A stretch of 64,000 bases of DNA, taken from Pomphorhynchus laevis. Its lineage: Eukaryota > Acanthocephala > Palaeacanthocephala > Echinorhynchida > Pomphorhynchidae. The notes under the pieces are model-generated. The model did not search any database, was not told the DNA's origin, and saw nothing but the letters and a program-made list of their open reading frames with translations. Shown one piece after another: positions 33,080 to 44,208 of this stretch; the first letter of the stretch is position 1; every line of letters starts with the position of its first letter. Position numbers and translations under genes: made by a program. The stretch is taken from contig WNNJ02002601.1 in the NCBI GenBank assembly GCA_012934845.2, positions 1 to 64,000 on the forward strand, read 5' to 3'.

Positions 33080-33640
33080 TTAATTTAGCCCGGTCGACAT
33101 TTCATTGTGTGACAATGAAATGTGTGACATTTCATTCGAAGCAGTGTAGAGTAAAGATCGTAAAGAGTGAAGAGCTTCTGGTAAAACCAATTGCCAATTT
33201 GATATTGGTAGCTTCATTCCGTCCAATCTCAGAGCTATCGCTTTCCATATGATGCTGTTGAATCTTTCGACCTGACCATTAGAAGTCGGATGATATGGAT
33301 TTGAATGTGTTAACGAAATTCCATGCTGAAGCAGATATTGTCGGAAAGCAAACGATGTGAATGAAGATCCTCGATCGGTATGTATGCTATTTGGGGTGCC
33401 AAATATCGAGAACAGTTGATCCAAACATTTCATTACGACAGTCGTAGATGTATCACAACATGCGAATCCAAATGGAAATCGACTGTATTCATCAACAACT
33501 GTAAGCAGGAAGCGATTTTTATTTGTACTAGGCAAGGGCCCTTTAAAATCTAAAGATAGCCTTTCAAATGGTTGATCAACTTTCCTGCTGGAGGATTGAA
33601 GAACTTTGGTTTTAATCTTGCGCAGCTTTGACACCTATTC
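33080..33640 (-). pseudogene. Gypsy integrase core
   Basis: 184-codon frame. LSLDFKGPLP gives the first catalytic Asp, IHTDRGSSF the second, and NPYHPTSNGQVERFN the Glu of the DDE triad. The zinc-binding HHCC region lies upstream in a broken frame. Integrates element cDNA. Confidence 0.85.
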
Positions 33641-34842
33641 GAAACCAATCTCACATCGTCGATCGAAAAAGGTAAATTTCAACTTCGAATAAAGTGCCAA
33701 TGTCGAGAGATACCTGGATGACGCATTTTCGAATGAAGATCGGTAAGCTCATTGAGATGATTTGGAGAAGTGACAGCGCTAATGACATGTCTTGAGAGAG
33801 CATCGGCTGCTTCATTATTCACACCCCGCCGATAAGAAATATCGAATTGATATTCAGATAGTTCGAGCCTCCATCTAGTTAATTTATCGTTTTTAACTTT
33901 GCCGCGAGACGACTGCGAGAAAACGAACGAAATTAAACGTTGATCGGTAATGACTGTAAAATGACGACCTGCCAGATAATGACGCCAGAACTTGATAGCT
34001 TCGATTATCGCTAGCGCTTCCTTTTCGACAGAAGAATACTTCTTTGCGCTTTTATCGAGGGTCCTGGAAAAGAAGGCGATCGGTTTAGATTTTTGCGACA
34101 GAGTGGCACCTATAGCAAAGTCTGACGCATCTGTCTATACAACAAAGGGAAGTGAAAAGTCAATCTTTGTTAACGTCGCATTGCTTAACCTTTCCTTGAT
34201 TATGGAAAACGCATTTACAGTTTCCTTGGATAGAGAGAATGATGTTGTTTGTGTAAGGGGATGCACGATCTTAGAATAATGATTTATCCATTTTGAATAA
34301 TGCGAGAATAACCCCAATACACTTTTTAAACTAGAAATATCCTTAAGTATCGCCAGATCAATTACTGCTTTGACCCTATCAGGATCCGGACAAATAGCTT
34401 GTTCACTCAATTGGTAACCAAGAATTCTTATTGTGGAGACACAAAATTGACATTTGGATCTGTTGAGAGTAATATTATAACGTTTAGCTACGTCTACGAA
34501 ACGTTGAAGGTTATGGTTATGCGCTTCGATTGTACTTCCAGCGATTACAATATCATCAGGTATGCGAAGGTGTCTTTTAATTTTTCGGTCTCAATGATCT
34601 TCGAGATTATTCGCTGGAACACCGCAACACCATTTGTAAGACCAAACGGCATGCGACAGAACTGATATAGACGTCCATTTGCTTCAAATGCGGTTTAACA
34701 TTTTTCATCAGCCCTGATTGGAATTTGGTGGTACGCGCTCTTAAGATCCAAAACACTGTAGTACTTGTAGGAAGCGAGCGTGTCGATTAAGTCGTCAATC
34801 CTTGGTAATGGGTGAGCGTCCAAACAAGTAAACCGGTTGATG
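33641..34842 (-). pseudogene. Gypsy RT and RNase H, multiply broken
   Basis: Fragments across frames: LDLKSAYHQIPI, RMPFGLTNGVAVFQR, then the YxDD box (about 34550) broken by a single-base loss, ILGYQLSEQAICPDP (34410), and RNase H pieces up to ADALSRHV near 33790. At 34842 a small deletion closes the upstream protease/RT frame just after RMVID. Confidence 0.8.
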
Positions 34843-34843
34843 G

Positions 34844-35713
34844 TCAATCAATTACCATTCGAGTTGCTTTACGTTTATCTTCCACAAGCACAACTTGAGC
34901 GCGCCAAGGAGATATACTATGTTCGATAATATCATCCTTTAAAAGACGTTGAACCTCGCATTCAATGAAGTCTGAATCTTCTGGAGTTCTTCGCCGTGAC
35001 GCAATAGCTATAGGTTTCACATAGGAAGACAAATATGAGAATATTGATGAGGGATCTATACTCATGGCAGAAGCAGATGCAACAACGATTAAAGGGTTCT
35101 CGGTACCGTCAAATCGCATCGTAATTGCAGAATGACGTTTCATAAAAGGCATCCATAATATTATTTGAGCGACAAGGTTAGGCAAAGTAAAGAATTTAAC
35201 GTTCTCGTATATCCGTCCAACTAGTGTAATTGTAGCGTAAACAAACTTTCGCAAGTTTACCTTAAAAACAGACGATGTCATGCGGACAGGCATGTTTGCC
35301 GAATGTGTTTTCAGATTGCAGTTAGCAACAACGTCCTCGCGCATAATATTAATAGAGCTGCCTGTGTCCATCAACGCATGTAGACTCAATCCACCCATTT
35401 GTACGATATGTTGTAGTAGATGTGATCTTTCGTTGTTTGAGCAAAATGTTCCAGCTATAACAAATGTAGATGGAACATGTTTCGATCGACAAACCTTGGC
35501 AAAAAGACCTTGTTTGTCACAGTTTCGACAACGAGCGTTACGTGCAGGACACGATGTACGATTGTGGTATGGCTTGCCGCAAACATAGCAGTTCCGATTC
35601 CGATGGATTGTTGAACACATATCCACTTGAGTAGCATCCACAAAACATCCGTCGGTTAGACACACGCTGTCAACATTACTGACTGACGGATGTTCTTCTG
35701 CTGATTCCAACAT
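34844..35713 (-). CDS. Gypsy zinc knuckles, protease and RT N-terminus
   Basis: 289-codon frame. CCHC knuckle CYVCGKPYHNRTSC near residue 42, a second, degenerate knuckle CRNCDKQGLFAKVC near 62 (His lost), aspartic protease ALMDTGSSINIM near 112-123 (DTG active site), then FIECEVQRLLKDDIIEHSISPW at the RT start. Follows gag with a short gap, in another frame. Confidence 0.8.
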   Translation of the reverse strand: MLESAEEHPSVSNVDSVCLTDGCFVDATQVDMCSTIHRNRNCYVCGKPYHNRTSCPARNARCRNCDKQGLFAKVCRSKHVPSTFVIAGTFCSNNERSHLLQHIVQMGGLSLHALMDTGSSINIMREDVVANCNLKTHSANMPVRMTSSVFKVNLRKFVYATITLVGRIYENVKFFTLPNLVAQIILWMPFMKRHSAITMRFDGTENPLIVVASASAMSIDPSSIFSYLSSYVKPIAIASRRRTPEDSDFIECEVQRLLKDDIIEHSISPWRAQVVLVEDKRKATRMVID

Positions 35714-35725
35714 TGGTTTTCTATT

Positions 35726-36262
35726 TTATCTAGAGAAAGTCGTTGCTTGTTTGTGGGCGGTTTTGATTGCCCGAGCCAACTTGTACGCATCATACTTTTC
35801 CAACACTGTACTCTCCAACAAACGTTCTCTGATTGCCGTCGAAGAAATGCCAGCGACGAATGTGTCTCGTAGAAACATGTCCCGGTGTTCGTCTGCATTG
35901 AGCGCTTTAAACTGTACCTGTTTTCCGAGGGATTCCAAAACTCTGATAAACTGGTCGATTGATTGATCAGACTCTTGTACTGCGCTACGTAGTTGATGTC
36001 GCAAATAAACGTCGCTACGATCTTTGACAAATGCCGATGAGAGGGATTCGATTGCTGTAGCATATGTAACACATCCATCGATCAAATCGTAAATCGACGA
36101 TGATACATGATTGACAAGAAGATTTAGTTTCTGTTCGTCAGTGATAGATTCAATTGATCCAAGGAAAGCGTCAAATCGCTTGAACCATTGACGCCACTCG
36201 CGTGCAGTATTCTCTTGATCCGGCGATAGATCGAGCACTGACGGCTTAAGTAACTTATCCAT
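35726..36262 (-). CDS. Gypsy Gag
   Basis: ATG at 36262 lies 22 bp after the 5' LTR. 178 codons: WRQWFKRFDAFLGSIESITDEQK, YDLIDGC, SLSSAFVKDRSDVYLRHQL and FIRVLESLGKQ, the usual retrotransposon Gag capsid pattern. Forms the virus-like particle shell. The zinc knuckles are on the next ORF, after the TAG/frame change. Confidence 0.8.
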   Translation of the reverse strand: MDKLLKPSVLDLSPDQENTAREWRQWFKRFDAFLGSIESITDEQKLNLLVNHVSSSIYDLIDGCVTYATAIESLSSAFVKDRSDVYLRHQLRSAVQESDQSIDQFIRVLESLGKQVQFKALNADEHRDMFLRDTFVAGISSTAIRERLLESTVLEKYDAYKLARAIKTAHKQATTFSR

Positions 36263-36271
36263 CTCCAAACA

Positions 36272-36283
36272 ATGTTGAATAAA
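36272..36283 (-). promoter_or_regulatory. Possible self-priming primer-binding site
   Basis: In element sense TTTATTCAACAT starts 1 nt after the 5' LTR. Its exact complement ATGTTGAATAAA lies within the LTR (36312-36323). This resembles the Tf1/sushi arrangement, in which the RNA 5' end folds onto the primer-binding site. No obvious tRNA 3'-end complement was recognised. Confidence 0.5.
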
Positions 36284-36284
36284 T

Positions 36285-36370
36285 TGTGACAAGAAAACGA
36301 CCTTAGAAGGTTTTATTCAACATCTAGAAAACAAAGAGTTTATGTTTCAATTACAAACAAGATCACGACA
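36285..36370 (-). repeat. 5' LTR of gypsy element
   Basis: 86 bp, in element sense TGTCGTGATC...TTGTCACA. Confidence 0.9.
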
Positions 36371-36375
36371 CTCTC

Positions 36376-37560
36376 ATACAAAATAATGTACCTTTTGTTA
36401 AGGTGAATGCTATGCTTTTTCAAATTTCTAAATTCAGCTTCAACGCCTATTATGTGGCTCTGACCACACTTGAAAATATTAGCGGCAAGAAGTTAGCATC
36501 ATTTTTTATTCTTCTGATTCTCTCTAAATATTTTGTTTTTCCTTTATTAGTAATGCTCCAAAATCTCTCTTGTTCCCGTAAATTTATAAGGAGCAAGCGT
36601 GTTAAATACACAGCCAAAATTACGATCAAATCCATCACCAAATACCCCTATTGCAGAGGCGTTTAATCTCGCTTCAGTATCACGTGAAATAGTTCTCTTT
36701 TTAAAGTTAAAAGTTACATCCACTTGATGTAACTTTGGTTTAATGGTAACTCAAGAACAACATTTCTTTAAGCTGTTCACAATCACGTTTTCTGACAGCG
36801 TCGTGTCGGGCTATTAAAATGGAACCTTTTGCATGACTGCAAATTTAAAATAGTTCGTAGTTCCCAGCAAAATCATATAGCTTGTTTCTCTTCCGATTCT
36901 AATTCGTATCAAGCCAGCAATACATTCTGAAACTGAATCTTACTCAGGTTGAACTTTTCGTTTTAATAGAAAAGTTATCAGCCACGTTGAAACGCCTTTT
37001 TAATAAGAGTATTTTTGATAGATTTATGTATTTCTTCAGAGTGCTTATGTAAAACTCGAATTTGGACTGACAATTAGATTTTTGTGTTGCAATTTCATTG
37101 CTTGTGTGTTATGATTGATCCGATCATTCCTTCCGTTGCAGACACTTGCCATATTCTAGGCAAGTGTCTGCATTGAGATTTAGAACATCAAGTCATCCCA
37201 TTCTCAGTCGTAATTATATCACATTCCTCAAAGCTGATGTAACGCCCTTTTCACTATGATTTTTGTCAAAAACGTAAAGCTTATTAACTGCTCTATCAGA
37301 ATAAATCATTTATTTGGCATTTTCATGTTCTTTTTATATACGTCACTTATGCTTTTAAAAAATTGGAACCCTATATACGCTTCTTGTGGCTTAATTTCAA
37401 CAATTTGCCAATTTTGATATCCACTTTTTTATTTTTTCTTTTTATTTTACATACATTCCTCTAAGTCGATATTTCACACCGGAGCTCCTAGAATTGTCAA
37501 TCCATCATTAACTATTTTTATGTCTAAATGTTCAAAATTTTTTATAGCGTGATCTTTGTC
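36376..37560 (-). pseudogene. RT-RLE family, copy E (RT thumb to RLE-like end)
   Basis: Minus strand, frames broken but order clear. FEHLDIKIVNDGLTILGAPV near 37530-37460 (RT thumb region), IKPQEAYIGF, KGVSTWLITFLLK near 36990, ILIARHDAV near 36800, ARLNASAIGVFGD near 36670, FNTLAPYKFTG near 36600, then KYLERIRRIKNDANFLPLIFSS near 36490. This shows that the RLE-like end continues from an RT. The gypsy inserted after TLFCM; the remaining tail with AATAATAAT lies left of 32634. Confidence 0.6.
37138..37171. repeat. Perfect 13-bp inverted repeat (hairpin)
   Basis: GCAGACACTTGCC, an 8-nt loop, then GGCAAGTGTCTGC, inside the decayed copy E. No terminator role is implied. Confidence 0.85.
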
Positions 37561-37569
37561 TTCTTTATA

Positions 37570-38346
37570 TATATTATTATAACAAACAGAAGCAAATGAG
37601 CTACAAGCTCGTGTCGCTTACAAAACATGATAAAATAAAATAAAAAACGTCAACAAAAAAATTCAATCAAATAGTAGCTGCAAATTCCTTCTTTCGGCTT
37701 CGATGTCTTTCTTGATAGCATCACTAGATATACTACTAGAGATATCAAGGCACTTATGTGCATTCCATCCGTTAATTACCCTGGTTGTAAATCGATGGTG
37801 AAAATAAATTCTTGAAGTTGACTTTATTAATTTCCACAAATGCCCACGAGTTTCTCGTCTATTATTCACGGATAATAAGCTAGAAAGACCACCAAAGCCA
37901 TCGAAAACAATTTTGACTGCAGTTGATAAATCAATGGCCGATCTGCGATATTTCAATGTGCCGACACGTAGAGATGTCAAGCGTTTAGCATATCTTAAAT
38001 TGGAGAAATTCGGAATCATTCGTGACCCTTTACGTAACAAGTTCTCAATGTCACGGGATTCCCTTAAAGTCTGTGGATAAGTTATAGGTAAACCGTATTC
38101 AAGGATGGGAAGAATATAAGAGCAAAATAGTCGCTTAAACATTGATGGACTTATCCGATCAAAAGACTTGAAAAACATCCATAAAATACGATAGCCTCGA
38201 TTACAAATATATCTAGTGTGGACATTAGTTTTTAAGCTACTGGTCATCATCACACCAAGATCTTTGAATTCACCCACTCGGCCTATCTGAATCGAACCTA
38301 TCTGATACGATGAGTTTAGTAAAAACCAATGGACATATGCGCACAT
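37570..38346 (-). pseudogene. LINE B RT C-terminal part and 3' UTR
   Basis: 227-codon frame: GRVGEFKDLGVMMTSSLKTN, ILPILEYGLPITYPQTL, LLRKGSRMIPNFSNLRYAKR, RGHLWKLIKS, IDAERRN... end. The 3' UTR carries cGAGC-ttgta-GCTC and ends in ttataataatat near 37570. Confidence 0.8.
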
Positions 38347-39390
38347 TTAGAGGGGTTAACTCTCAAACCATTTCCGCTGACCATTTTTCTAGACATGTCA
38401 GATCATCTTGAAGGATCTTAATGTCCCTTCCGTCTATAATACGCCGCCATATCTTAACATCGTCAGCATACATTACGACATCAGAACGAATTACAGACGG
38501 AAGATCATTGATATATACAATAAAAAGAAGTGGGGAGATAACATCACCCTGTGGAACGCCAGAATAAATAACGAATGAGGTGGACATATATGCACCTACA
38601 CGTACTTTGAAAGAGCTTGAACTTAAGTAATTTGCAATCCAGGCGACACATATGACAAACAATAAGTGACCTCAATTTGTGAATGTGTCGATCATGCGGA
38701 ACTGAATCAAAAGCATGAGAGAAATCTACAAAAAGTACATCAGATTGAACTCGTTCATCTAATGAAGACTGCCATGCGTAGGAAGAAACCAAAAGATTAC
38801 TTATTGTTGATCTATTTGATCTTGAAACCGTGTTGTGAGTCAGTGAGTTTACCGTTGCTTTCCAAATCAGAGGATATGTTTTTGACTATTAGCTTTTCAA
38901 GCAACTTACAAATAATACATGTCAAGGCTACTGGGCGATAGTTCTTACACACTTGTCGATCTCCCATTTTATACACTGGAACTACAATAGACTCCTTCCA
39001 ACGCGAAGGAATTCGAGATTGGAGAATAGAAAACTGAAACATACGAAAAACATATAAATATATTTGAGGAGCAACTTTATTTAAAATAATTGAGGGAAGT
39101 CCGTCCGGACCGGCAGCGATGTTCGGTTTTAATTTACAGAGAAGCTTTAAAACATCTTCAGCACAAAACGACAGATTAGATCGGTCGAATGCATCTGAAC
39201 CCTTTTCTGATTCAGAACTACACAATGTCCGCGAAGAGCAAAACATCGATGAGAACTCCTGGGCAAATAAGTTTGCCATGACACTTTTACACGTGACCTC
39301 GCCTTGAGAATCATCCCTCAACGATACTAGTGGAATATTCAAGCCCCTGATTTTGCGAATGTAAGAGAATAGAGGCTTGCCATCCATAGA
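38347..39390 (-). pseudogene. LINE B RT fingers and palm
   Basis: 38812-39387: NIAAGPDGLPSIILNK, VVPVYKMGDRQVCKNYRPVAL, SQHGFK. 38544-38792: VLFVDFSHAFDSVPH (motif A). 38363-38662: YSGVPQGDVISPLLFIVYIND and VVMYADDVKIW (motif C). Three frames, so at least two frameshifts. Confidence 0.85.
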
Positions 39391-39865
39391 ACTCAGCTTT
39401 TCTCCTCAAACTGACGACGCCTCATCCTCTTGAGAGCGGTAAATCTATCTCAGGTCCTCATCATAAGTATGATTAGACACAATATCCTGACTTGGCATAG
39501 TTTGACAATCTTCACTCGATAGATCATTCGTCAGAGTTACATCTTTAAGTGCTGCCCAACTCCAACCGACGGAGTGAACCATCATTGGATTCTCTGGACG
39601 TATCAGCAGCAAATATGATATCGGAATTATTCGGTGTGATCCTTGAGATATTTCGCAATAAAATCGAAGCACTGCAATATCCACAAATAAATTTCTTATC
39701 ACACATAGCCGATTGCTCGGACTCCTGAATTGAGACGGTTGTCCGGACATCACAACCCAAGGAGTCACAACAAACTTGTTGTGTTGTGTACTTCGAAGGA
39801 TGTTTCGTCTTTTCCATTGTCGCGACTGTCTTCTCTTGTTTTCGTTTACGAGATTTTGATCCCAT
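39391..39865 (-). pseudogene. LINE B ORF1 zinc-finger fragment fused to pre-RT region
   Basis: 39865-39545 begins MGSKSRKRKQEKT and has CCDSLGCDVRTTVSIQ...CDKKFICGYC, similar in layout to the PHD-like finger at the start of LINE C ORF1 (45497). About 100 bp later the sequence is already the linker before RT. The whole endonuclease is missing: an internal deletion. Confidence 0.6.
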
Positions 39866-40059
39866 TTGTAGGTTGTTTGTTTGGATTTCGTTGAATTTAC
39901 GTCTATGTATTTATTTTAGATCTCAAACTTTTTTAATTAGTGAAAGTGTAATTATAATTGATCCTTCTCTAATCCTTTTTCTGAAATCGTTCTTTGTATT
40001 TACTTTAGATTTTTTTTTGTTTTTTTTTTGTTTTTAAAAATATATATATATTATTAATT
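39866..40059. other. LINE B 5' UTR or flank, T-rich
   Basis: T-rich with runs of T8-T9. No gene. Confidence 0.4.
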
Positions 40060-41200
40060 ACAACATATGGTTCCCTCAAATGGGCCAATATACATTTAAC
40101 ATTGTTATTTATTATTATTTATACTAAAACATTAGAATCATCCATCCGTTCGGATCCACGACTATATGGGTGACCCCTAGTCGACCGACACCCTCTGATT
40201 GCATGTGAGGCAGCACGACACAGCAGCAAACTTATGGACCTTCTGAGGCCACACAGGCATTCAGCATAGCTTTTATTCCCACGTGATGAACGCAATCGAG
40301 CAATTGTCCAGAGCAAAACCATGGCGTCGGGTCCCGCAGCACCAGAAGCCGTGAACACCAGCGGCATAAATCTACTCCTTTCGATATCGATGATACGTTC
40401 CGCGTATTTTGATCTTTTTCTCGCTTCATGCAAATCAAATGCAGCATTTCTCGTAGACGCACACGATGGAGCAAAATGGTTGAAAACCGTAACGTCAAAG
40501 AACGTTCGCTCATATCTGGCGTCAGAAAGCCCAATGCAGACGATGTCGAGTCGCGCGTCGTCACTTCGACAAGTGACCCGATGATCAAAACAGTGATCAC
40601 TATCTACCCGTTGTAATATCGGTTCGACACCAACCCCAGTACACACCTGTGATATTTCGGTGGCCAAGAAATCGCGTAAGGCGTTATGCCTTGTTATTAC
40701 AACACCTCCTCGCTTGCACGAAAGCAAATGTGGGAGTTTCGCATCATCACCACACACACTTGTCCTTGGGAATCCCGATAGGGTCAAAGCCATATCGCAA
40801 CGCAAGAGCATCTCTGAATTCATGTGGACACAAATGACTAAATTCAGCTTTCACTGGAACTGCACTAAACCAAGAGGAAGCACCCTGTCCCAGTGCAAAT
40901 TCCAGAGCTTGATGCATTGAGGCGGGTAAGATTGATCGAATGTATGCCAAACGCTCATCCACAACTTTTTGTCGTTCTCGATTCAACTCTTTTGTCAAGT
41001 TATTCTAAGCATCCCTTAGAAGATCACCTTGTAGCCCACTATCAAATGTTTTACAAAAAATTTTCGAGCTTTCGAACTCGGTCAAAGCTGCGCCTACTGG
41101 ATCAACAATGCCCATTCCACCCTTTGAAATTGATGACGAAATCAACGCGTGCATAACTAAGTGTAGATCTTGATCGAAAAGTGAGGGAGCCAAACCACTG
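40060..41200 (-). pseudogene. RT-RLE family, copy C
   Basis: Minus strand: SISKGGMGIVDPVGAAL (41193-41005), MHQALEFALGQGASSWFSAVP (40998-40747), then after a frameshift VCGDDAKLPHLLSC, VITRHNALRDFLATEI, VEPILQRV, DARLDIVCIGL, RTFFDVTVFNHFAPS, SKYAERIIDIERSRFMPLVF (40600-40320) and CRSTRG. The 3' end is aaatgtatattggcccatttgagggaacc, like copies A and B. Truncated on its 5' side by the tail of LINE C. Confidence 0.65.
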
Positions 41201-41204
41201 AATT

Positions 41205-41298
41205 AATAATATTAATAATAATAATAATACAAATTTATTTAATGTGGCAAATGCGTACAAGCTGCACGCTTACAAGTCCACAAACAAAAATGAAAAAG
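41205..41298 (-). terminator. LINE C 3' UTR with hairpin and (TTA)n tail
   Basis: GCGTGCA-gct-TGTACGC (7 bp with one G.T) then atttgccacattaaataaatttg and TTATTATTATTATTAATATTATTAAT. The sister copy at 59.2 kb has the same end. Confidence 0.8.
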
Positions 41299-44208
41299 TC
41301 AAGCAGATAAATTGTTTAAATGGGATCGGATTTGTCGTTTGAAGCACTGCAGGGAAGTTGATTGGCGTATATGAATGGACAGATTATTCCACGATAGAGG
41401 AGCAGCCACAAGGAAGGAGCGGAGTCCAAAGGAGGTAGAGTAGTTTGGGACATGTAAAAGAAGGGAATTACAGGAACGCAAGGAACAGTAAACAGGACGA
41501 GAATTATCAAGAAAAGGAAGGTTGAGAAATGAAGGGGTATGAAAAGTTACAAGGCGGAAAGCAACGATAAGAAGACGAATTTAAACACGACAATAAATTG
41601 TAGGCAAATCGAGAGAAGCAAGATGGTAGGTTGTATGATCAAAACGACGAAGACGAAGGAGAATTCGGACAGCTGCGTTGACGATGCGTTGTAGGGGAAG
41701 AAGAGTGGATTTAGGTGAGTTGGAAAATAGACTAAGACAATAATCGAGTCTAGAAAAAAGGAGAGATGATATGAGAGTCATACAAGAAGGGAAATCGATC
41801 AATCTATGAACTTGACGGAGGTTGCGGAGTATCAAGGTAGATGAGTGTACTTTATCTCTAACGAAAGGTTTAAGTGAAAGTCGGTTGTCAAAATGGAAGC
41901 CTAGGAAAACGAGATTATCAACGATAGGAAGAATTGTAGAATTTAATGATACGGAGGGAGGTTCAAAGCCGAGGCGTCGAGGTAGGATCCACATAATTTT
42001 GGATTTATCAGGATTCAGAGAAAGGCGAAGGGAAGAAAGATGATTGGAAATTGAGACAAGACAGTCGGAAGCGGAAACACTAAGATCGTGAATACGATAA
42101 ACAGGTGCATGAGCATAGATGAGAATGTCATCAGCATATCGCATAACATGGAAGTTAAATTTATGAGAAATCGAAGACAAATCACCAAGAAGAAGAGAGG
42201 AAAGTATAGGGCCTAATACGGAGCCTTGTGGAACACCGGACGGAATGGACGAAGGATGGGAAAGAGAAGAGTTAGAATATACGCGAAATGTACGGTTTGA
42301 TGGATATGAAGAAAATCATGATACAGTGGGTAAAGAGAAGCCATAATGATGACGAATGCGATGGAGAAGAATCGAGTGATCGACGATGTCAAAAGCAGAC
42401 GATAGATTAAGAGAAACTATGACACTACATAATTTATGATCGCGCGATATGAGTAAGTCGTTATAAACTTTAAGACATGTAATTTCGGTAGAGTAATTAG
42501 AGCGAAAAGCGGCTTGGAAGGGAGGAAATAAGTTAGAGGAATAGAGATATGTATTAACTTGCTTAAGAACAAGACGCTCAAGGAGTTTAGAGAGGGTTGG
42601 GAGAAGTGAAATAGGACGGTACGAAGATGGTAGTGAGGAGTCGAGAGATTGCTTTTTGATGAGAGGACGAACAGTGGCGCATTTCCAGATGGAAGGAAAT
42701 GTACGGCTACAGATGGACGAGTTGAACAATGTGGTTAGGAAGGGTAAGATAGAGTAGCAGATAATTTTAAGCAAGTGAGTGGGAATTGGGTCAGAAGGAG
42801 AGGTTTTATTAGGTAATGACAGCAGTACCGAAGAAACTTCATCAGACGAAACGGGAAGAAGGTGAAATAGTTCAGGGAGGGAAGTATTTAAAGATAAGAG
42901 TGGGTACAAGGGGGCTATGGGTAGTAGGGAAAGTAAATTAGATAACTTAGTTTGTAGATAAGAAGAAAATTCATCAGGATTTATATTACAAGGGGTAGAT
43001 GATCGTGAAAGAATTGAGTTTAAGATTTTCCAATGAGATTTAGAGTTGGAAGATGACTCGAGTTGATTTCACCAAAAGAGAGTACGTTTAGTACGTATAA
43101 GAATGAGATGTGAACGGCGTTGAGAAAAGTAGGAATCACGAAGATTTGGAGGGAGTGAGTTGGGTGAACGTTTAAGAAAGCGTTTATACATACGAAAAGA
43201 GTGACGAAGTCGACGCTTAGAAAGAATACAGTCAGAATCGAACCAGGGAGCATGGCGCAAGTGCTGGGAACGTCGAAGTCGACTAGGCAGAAGGTTATTG
43301 AGGATCGACGTAAGTTCAGAATCAAACAGAATGCAGAGATCATCGGGAGAGATATAGTTAAGAGGAAGTGAAAAGAGTGAAGAATTGAGTAAGGCTGTGC
43401 AGAGAACAGGGATATCGAGAAGCTTCCAGGGTCGACTTGGTGTAGATAAAGGTAAAGGCGGAGAAGGAGGATGGGGACGAGTAAGAGTAAGAGTGACAAG
43501 GAAATGATCGGACAAACCAGGATCAGTAATTGACAAGGAGGTATAGTCATTGAAGCAGTTAGGAACAGCAATGATGTCGAGAGCACCGCCGAGAATATGA
43601 GTTGGGCTTGTTGAAAGTAATTTATAGTTAAAATCAGAAAAAATATTAGTTAAAGTGATAGAGTCAGAGTCAGACGGGCAATCAAGACGAATGTTAAAGT
43701 CACTGAGAACAAAAGAAGGAGTATAAGACAATGAACAGTGAGACATTAGATCTGCAAGGTCGTTAAAGAAGATACGTGATGGGGCAACTGAACCTGGACG
43801 GTATACAATCACAAGTTCCAGAGGGAAAGGCGTTGATAATCTGCATATGAGTAATTCGAACGAAGTGTAACGGATGTTAACGTTGATTTTACGTAAAGAC
43901 ATTGGGTGACGAGCAATGGCAACAATACCGCCATGGTTAGACGCAGTAGATGTATGAGATGTAATTTGACGAGCTGATTCAACTAGAGAACAACCAGAGC
44001 GACATAGACGACGAATAGCAAGATCGTCGGAGTCAGAGTGCCAGGATTCGGTAATGCAGAGAATATCGATAGATAATTGATCGAAGATATCGAGAAGCAT
44101 ATCAGCTTTATGAAGAATGGAGCGAGTATTGAATAGACTAAGACGAAAAGTATGCTTAGGAGCGAGATCGACTAGCGAAGAAGACAAGGGGGAGAGATGG
44201 GACGCCAT
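41299..44208 (-). pseudogene. LINE C ORF2: APE endonuclease plus RT, three in-frame stops
   Basis: One frame of about 970 codons from ATG 44208 to TGA near 41299, broken only by TGA at about 43066, TGA at about 42313 and TAA at about 41578. Endonuclease: SLFNTRSILHKADML, DILCITESWH, GGIVAIARHPM, VIVYRPG, VLSDFNIRLD, GALDIIAV, GLSDHFLV (catalytic E, D, SDH present). RT: SPSDPIPTHLLK, VRPLIKKQSLDSSLPSSYRPISLLP, FQAAFRSNYST, SVIVSLNLSSAFDIVDH (motif A), FHVMRYADDILIYAHA (motif C), SLNPDKSKIMWI, then VFLGFHFDNRLSL. The strand is pyrimidine-rich. Young but dead; the sister copy (58.5 kb) lacks the TAA. Confidence 0.85.

Larger units (their letters stand above)
32634..36375 (-). mobile_element. Ty3/gypsy element with short LTRs and CTCTC target duplication
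   Basis: LTRs at 32639-32725 (87 bp) and 36285-36370 (86 bp) differ by a few bases. They start TG and end CA in element sense and contain AATAAA. The 5-bp duplication CTCTC flanks the element (32634-32638 and 36371-36375). Reading from right to left: gag, zinc knuckle/protease, RT/RNase H, integrase and a basic C-terminus that stops 2 bp before the 3' LTR. Several frameshifts and stops make it inactive. It sits in the 3' end of RT-RLE copy E. Confidence 0.9.

Noticed and set aside
37138-37171. Rho-independent terminator
   Set aside because: Strong hairpin, but the DNA is eukaryotic and there is no T-run. Recorded only as an inverted repeat.
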